A stretch of 64,000 nucleotides of DNA, from positions 271,001 through 335,000 of the forward strand of contig JACEHZ010000374.1 in the NCBI GenBank assembly GCA_017893485.1. Direction: 5' to 3'. Shown here in pieces: positions 58,273-64,000 of this stretch. The notes beneath the pieces were generated by a model. That model worked only from the letters and a program-made list of their open reading frames with translations. It did no database searches and was not told where the DNA came from. Numbering within the stretch: position 1 is the stretch's first letter; every line of letters begins with the position of its first letter. Origin of the DNA: Hemerocallis citrina (Eukaryota; Streptophyta; Magnoliopsida; Asparagales; Asphodelaceae). A program made the position numbers and the translations under genes.

Positions 58273-59475
58273 AACTCCATGTGAATAAAAATATTATTTT
58301 TCCAAGTTGTAGACCAAAATCCCCAAATTATTCAATATTATCTCTCAAACAATATCAAAAATATTCTCAACTAATTATTTGTCATAGTTCATGCACAAAT
58401 TACTAAATGAAAATTCATTACAATCTATGGATTTCTTAATGGTCACAGCGGTTCGCTCTTCTAACGGTGATTAATTTTATTAATTCGAAATCAAAAATTA
58501 CCTGTTCGGTCTCTGTATGATCCAATAAATCATACAATAGTTGGCCAAACAATTGTAAGCATTAAGAACAAAAATTAAACACAGAACCATGGAAAAGAGA
58601 AAAATAATATGGAATTAAAATTGTGTTCTCAAAATTAGGCTACATCAAAGCCTTAGAAAAATAACTTTATTTCATAATAATTTTGCAACTAACAAACATG
58701 TTCTTGGATTGCATAATAAAAATTAGAAGAGAAGAAGTAAAACTTATTTTTATTGTTGTTGCTTGAAGCCATCACGATCCCTCTTCTTCAATCTATTTCT
58801 CTTCAAGATCTTCTCTTCTTCCTCTAGCTTCCAAGATATCTTCTACTAGAGTTCACATTCGCATCTATATATAGCCCCCAAAGAAACCATCAAAAAGAGA
58901 TATAAAAATACAGCCCATTGGACCTGAGACCCGCATTCAAAATATAACATAAGTGCCGACGCGGTCGACCGCAACTTTGGAAGGTTGAACGTTCATTCCC
59001 TTCATGTGTACAGGGATTTTACAGAGATAGGTTCGGTCAACGGCGCGGTTGACTGGTCATCTGGTCAGGTGTGCGGTTGATTGTCCACTTGTTGTTTTTT
59101 GCGCGCAGGATGTAGAAAAGTTTATTTTCCCAGAGCTACAGAACTCCGTTTGTGACGAATGAGTACTTGTTTCTAAGAAGACTTGACGACCAACATCTTT
59201 CATTCATAGCACAAATTCATATTCGTCCATCTTCAAGTTCAAAATAACCGTACAAGTTCTGGGTGATGTTCATGCAGCTTTTTCGCATTTGCTTTGTTTC
59301 TCCAACTCCAAGCTCCATAACTTCATGTATTTGAGCCCATAATCATAACATCCATCTCATTCCTTCAAAAAAAAAAATTAAGTAGAAAGAAGATGAAATT
59401 CACAAAATAAGCGCGAACTCATAATTTTTTATACGTAAAACGAGTAATAAAAGCAGGTATAAATTATACTCATCA
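58273..59475 (-). mobile_element. Athila-like 3' LTR, right piece
   Basis: Continues 32331-32607 and gives an LTR of about 1.48 kb. Minus-strand start TGATGAGTATAATTT. TATA-like tatatata at 58866-58873. Diverged palindromes cggtcgaccg / aggttgaacg (58962/58982) and cggtcaacgg / cggttgactg (59034/59046) lie upstream of it on the minus strand. Shares gtagccta(a/g)ttttg.agaacac words with solo LTR 43572-45339. Confidence 0.85.
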
Positions 59476-59492
59476 AATACACCCAAACTTAA
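59476..59492 (-). other. Polypurine tract of Athila-like element
   Basis: On the minus strand TTAAGTTTGGGTGTATT abuts the LTR start TGATGAG; compare the PPT at 8728-8743. Confidence 0.8.
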
Positions 59493-60235
59493 GATTTTGC
59501 TTGTCCTCGAGCAAAAAGAAAACCATAATTTAAAGGATATAAATCCCAATTAATCTTAACTCATCACACCAAAAAGGACTTATCATGCAAGCATCAAATT
59601 CTCAACTTAAAATTTAAACAAGAGAAAATAAAGTAAAACTAAGCATACTCACTTTCTCCAGTGCAAATATTCATACATAATTCCCAACTCAATCATATTT
59701 TTCATGCAATTAATGTAATTATATCATGTACCAACTCCATCTGTGATCACCCCTTCTCACTACTACAACCGAGTAGCAAAATAGAGTTTTTTTTAAAAAA
59801 AATTTATTATAAATTTTTTCTCTCTATGTTGTCATTTTCCTTTTGACGCGAATGCAAACATTTGTGATGAATTCACCCGGTTACTCAACAAGTCACAAAC
59901 TTAGAGTGCTTTTGCAAACTCATATTTTAAGTTGTCGTTTGACGTAAAACTAAAGATTGGTGATGAATACCCCTAGTTACTAAGCAACTCAAAATATTGG
60001 GGTAGATTGAACTTTATTCATTCAATTATTTAATCATTATCACTCTATTTACTTAAACCCCGTTTAGGACTAGATCAAAGGGGATGTTCACAAGAAAAAA
60101 ACATTACATTTTTATTTTATGTATAATCACATGACTCGCAATTTTTAAAGCAATTTTGAACTTCAATAATTCTAAAGTAAATAAGTATGCTTGATCTTGG
60201 TTTATAAGATATTGTCTATCCGAATTTTTTTTTCA
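59493..60235 (-). mobile_element. 3' UTR of Athila-like element, truncated
   Basis: Aligns with 8744-9480 (ttgcttgtcctcgagcaaaaag, caaccgagtagcaaa, ggtgatgaatacccctagttactaagca). Homology stops at about 60230 within a T run. Integrase and everything further 5' are missing, so the element is cut here. Confidence 0.82.
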
Positions 60236-60641
60236 ATGCTTTAGCACAATAAAGAACTGAAAAGTGTAACTTCTGGTGAATAAAGAACTTCTCTCTCCGG
60301 TACTTGATCAAATTGGGATTATCAATCAACTTCACCCCCCGGCGTGGAGTGAGATAGAATCTGAACTCCAACCTGTTCTTCTGGTGAATATTGTAGAGCA
60401 TCCTGAACACACTCATTCATGGCTTGAACCCCGCTGCCTAATAATGCAACACGAAGCCATTGATATGTCTCCACATGTGCGACATGTATTGAATGTGACT
60501 CAATGCATACGACCTCAAGACTTCTCTCACGAACAGATAAAGGGGGAGACGGAGCCTCGCATGAAAAGCATCAAATAGGAAGAAGCACAGATCAAGAGAG
60601 ACCGGTGAACAAGCACTAACCCCAGGACTTGGCAACACTAG
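60236..60641 (+). other. Unidentified 400-bp segment with a 100-codon ORF
   Basis: Moderate GC and no repeat copy elsewhere in the window. An ORF at 60276-60578 (plus) reads MNKELLSPVLDQIG ... EIESELQPVLLVNIVEHPEHTHSWLEP ... MSPHVRHVLNVTQCIRPQDF. It has even composition, unlike the low-complexity frames around it. I do not recognise a family. It could be an internal fragment of a retroelement cut by the following LTR, or a captured gene piece. The sequence just before the LTR (ggcaacactag) is not purine-rich, so it is probably not the adjoining element's own 3' end. Confidence 0.35.
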
Positions 60642-63600
60642 TGTAACCCCTAAGTTTCTTTCTTGTATTTTGTATGTATTTATTTATTTTCCTGGGTATT
60701 TTATTCCTGATTGTACTCTTTTGTCCATTCTGAACCGTGTAATTATTTCTTCGTTCTGCTTAAACTATTTTATTGATGTCGTTTCAATTCTGTGATTTCC
60801 GAGCTTTCGATTTAAATCCTCCTACCAATTATTTAATCTCCTGATGACTTTGCTTAAGTCTGAATCAATCTGTTTCATGGCCTAATTGTTATATTGGATT
60901 TCTACCCTATTTAAACCCTATAATCCGCCCTATTTTATCCAATTTCTAACCCAATCAACCCTATACCCTCTTCTTATTGGATCTTAAACCGCTACTCGAT
61001 ACCCTCTTTTACCCAGTCTCCCTCAAATCTCTCCTTCACGTTCTCCTTATCTGCCTAATAAGCAGATCACTCCCCATGATCTCTGTATTGATTCCAAAAA
61101 TCTTAACTTACGAAAAATATCATCAAATCTAACCAATTTTTTCTCTCTTTCTCCCTACAGTCTTTATCTCCTAAAACCACACACTCTCTCTCTCCCTCTC
61201 TCCAACTCTCTCTCTCCCTGTGCACTTCCCGCTGACGTCAGCCAATCCCGTCACCGTCGCTCCCCGACCGCTGTCACACACTTACCGCACCGCAGCCCAC
61301 GACCCCCTCGACGCCCACGTCGACCCCGCAAGCCCCCATCCTCCTCTTCCCGAACCCCTCATCCCGAAACCCCCTAATCCTTGCGCCGTCGACCTCCCGC
61401 CTTTGCTGTCGATGTCCACCGTCCTGCCGCCGTTGCACCACCGTCCCCACGCCGTCCATCTCCTATCTCGCAAGCCCTCAATCCCACAAGTCTTCATCCC
61501 ACAAGCCAATTTGTGTTCGTGATCATTGTGTTCAAGTTCGTGTGCCGAGATTCATTCCCGTTATTCCTTCCTCGTCGGATTCTTCGTCTTCATTGAGCTA
61601 AGTAGCTTGTATGTTGTTTTTGTTCCTCGTACAAGTTCAAATACCGTAAGTCATCTTGCATTCATCTTTGCTTTCACTCTCATGATAATTCCTTGAAAAC
61701 CATAATCTTGTTCACTTGATCTGTTTTCATCATTTCATGATCATGATTATCCACAATCAGTTGTCATACACACACTACACAAAAATAAATTAGATCTAGA
61801 TAGATATCTTGATGTGCATATACTTGTTTGTGATCTATCGTATATTGTGAATTTTTGTTACATGATTGATGTGCTAGATGTGTTATCTCGTTGTGAATTT
61901 GTTAATACCCATGCCATGTTGATTTGAATGTCCAACATATCATATCTTGCATCATACCCTAATTTGGATCTATCGTAGATGAGTTGTTTGATAAATTGCA
62001 TGAAAGTAGTTTCTTTTTCTGCTGCTGCCCTGATTTGATACAGCAATTTAGACCTTGTTAATGTCAGTAAAATAAATTAATTTGTGAACAAGATTCGTAG
62101 GCCTTAGTGTCTAGTTTACACAACTTTTGACGAATCTCAATTTCGATTTTTGATGTGTGAGTTATCTCTGTTTTACTGCAGTTGTGTCAAAATTTTCAGA
62201 TTCTGATTTTTAAGATCGCTGCATGATGTATTATTTTAAAACTGATGTTAAAAGTAAAATTTGCACTTAGTATTTTTCTGGGTATGACTAGGCATGACTA
62301 AGATCAACCCCAAATTTTTGTAGAATTATTTAATGACTTTTATAACTTATTTCATCCTTGTGAAACAAATTAATATATTTCCAAATTGCATGTTGTTAAG
62401 AATTCTGTTTTCAGCCTGATTCCAGTCATTTTCGATAAAAACTTTGTGATTATGAAATGTAGCCCGGTATGTCTACTTTACAAAAATTTTGACTGATTTG
62501 AATTCTGGGTTGTATTTTGTGATTTATCACTATTTTAGTGCTGCTGTGTCCGAACTTTCATATTTAAAACTTTGCTGCGTCATTCAGTTCTCCAAATTAA
62601 ATTGACTATGCTATCTGTAATGGAATTTTATGAAATTTTATATGTTGAGACTAGACATGCTAGGGAACCTTCCAGATTTTTCCTAGATTTAATTATTGTG
62701 TTTTTAGACCCCTTTTATGCTTATAAACAAGACTTTGCATATTCTGGCTGAACATAAATTCTGTATAAAACGCTGTTTTGAACCCTGTTACTATAGTTGT
62801 TGTATGACTTGTGTATATGCGCTGGATTCGGCAGAGAGTCTAGTTTCTAGATTTTCTAAAGGACCCATATTTGCATTCCTGTGGAAATGGGAATCTCAGT
62901 TTTGGTGCAGCTATGTCCTCCTGTCCAGAATTGAAATTATCGTTATTTCTAATTATTATAAGTTAATTTGTCACCCGATTATATTTTCTACCCGACCGGA
63001 ACTTTTTCTTGTTTCTTGCCATGTTTTCTTTCCCTTTTTGTGCACGTCCATGCCTGCTTTAATAATAATAACACGTAATCAAGTCGGGGTTAAGGGGAAG
63101 ATCTAGTAGTGGACTATATAGAAATGTGTACTTGGAAGGGGGCCCGTGTTTTCCAACTGTTTACTATTTTACTGGGTTTCACTAACTGTTTACTGTTTTA
63201 CCTGACTACATTCTTCCTTATAGGAAGGTGTACTCGAATTGTGCGAATTCAGGACATTATTTACAGTTTACTGTTTACTTAATGCCTGAGTACACGGCCT
63301 TATAGGATCCACTACGAAATCTAAACGCACACGTTTGAATGTAGCAACCATGTGGTAAAATTTGGGATGCATAAAGTGCTACCTTGATAGTATTGAACAA
63401 TAGACTTAAGAATAACTTGTTTCACTAGCACACCCCTGCTTTCCTGAGATTGTTACCTGTTACTGCTACCTGTTACCATAACTTGTCAATGTTATCCTTT
63501 ACTATTACCGCTACTATTTTTTCGTTACTGTTACCTCTACTGTTTTCCGTTACTGTTTAACTGCTACTGTTTCCTGTTACTTGTAGACTATTCATCTACT

Positions 63601-64000
63601 GTTGTTTTCCTCCATGCTATTATTTTTTGTTTCTTGTTTCATATTTTCGTTCCCACTCTTTCTAGCTTGTACTACTTGTGGCCCGTAACTTGCACTAACG
63701 GGCATACTATTTTTCCTGTTTTTCTTATTTTCTTTCAATTGCTATGTGAACAGATTTTGGTGATCAACTACTTGCGGGATTTGGTGAGTAAACATTTTAG
63801 ACTTCGCCTGGAAAATCTTGTTTAGTGATTTGTACTTGAGTTTATTTCATTCTTGTTGCTACATTGAAACTTGTAACGGGCTTGTAGTCCTGAAGTTTTG
63901 CTTTGATCCAGATCCTGTACTTATTTGAAAATTTTATATTTGTTGCAAATAAATGCTGTTGGTTAATAATTTTTTCATGCATGCGTGGTTGAGTATATTA
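60642..64000 (+). mobile_element. LTR of the 19764 family, truncated by window end
   Basis: Starts TGTAACCCCTAAG. Shares the order of parts with 19764-23916: C-rich start, GC-rich island (61210-61500), attc(a)ttcccgttattc (61551), ggggttaagggga(a)agatc(t/c)agtagtgga (63087 versus 22760), atatagaaatgtgtactt, tgaatgtagcaaccatgt (63336) and cgtaacttgcactaacggg (63685). It is too diverged to be the same subfamily. The end is not reached, so whether it is a solo LTR or part of a full element is unknown. Confidence 0.85.

Overview
The window is nuclear DNA of a flowering plant, made up almost entirely of nested Ty3/gypsy LTR retrotransposons. I found no host gene. The plant assignment rests on the lineages seen: Athila (DLGAS protease, FMDDF reverse transcriptase, tRNA-Asp primer site), Tat (RNase H/integrase followed by 3' tandem repeats) and Tekay-like chromovirus (two gag zinc knuckles, FIDD reverse transcriptase, chromodomain-like tail, tRNA-iMet primer site). 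I cannot name the species.

Layout. 1-7108: one plus-strand LTR of a family here called L1, split by an inverted solo LTR of a related family (3178-6541, near-perfect 5-bp TSD). 7109-16893: an Athila-type element on the minus strand with two 1.6-kb LTRs over 99% alike, a tRNA-Asp primer site, and gag-pol broken by three stops and one frameshift. 16894-19763: the tail of a Tat element (RNase H, integrase, then a ~106/212-bp tandem repeat). 19764-32147: a coding-free element with ~4.15-kb LTRs, tRNA-iMet primer site, chromovirus-like polypurine end and perfect TSD TCTGG; its 3' LTR carries a solo LTR (28578-31680, TSD CTTGT). 32331-59475: an Athila-like LTR split by a solo LTR (32608-58267, TSD TTAAT), itself split by a complete Tekay element (32742-54222, TSD AATAA) whose left LTR was hit by two more solo LTRs (33578-41325 and 43572-45339), the first of which holds another (36574-39277). 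This is a five-level nest, dated in order by intact TSDs. 59476-60235: 3' UTR of the outer Athila-like element. 60236-60641: unidentified. 60642-64000: another LTR of the 19764 family, running out of the window.

Nothing here is an intact autonomous element. The Tekay and Athila elements carry most of a gag-pol set but all are interrupted; the best preserved frame is a 139-codon coiled-coil ORF placed before gag in the Tekay element.

The most unusual signal is a 10-bp palindrome, CAGTCGACTG, present in pairs 19-21 bp apart, with the pairs themselves repeated every ~65-78 bp. It occurs in three LTR families that otherwise look unrelated, in a diverged form in a fourth, and as in-frame pairs inside Athila gag and pol. 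Other unexplained structures are twin tRNA-like modules in the L1-type LTRs, a truncated initiator-tRNA-Met copy inside an element that is itself primed by that tRNA, and hairpin series within the 33578 LTR.
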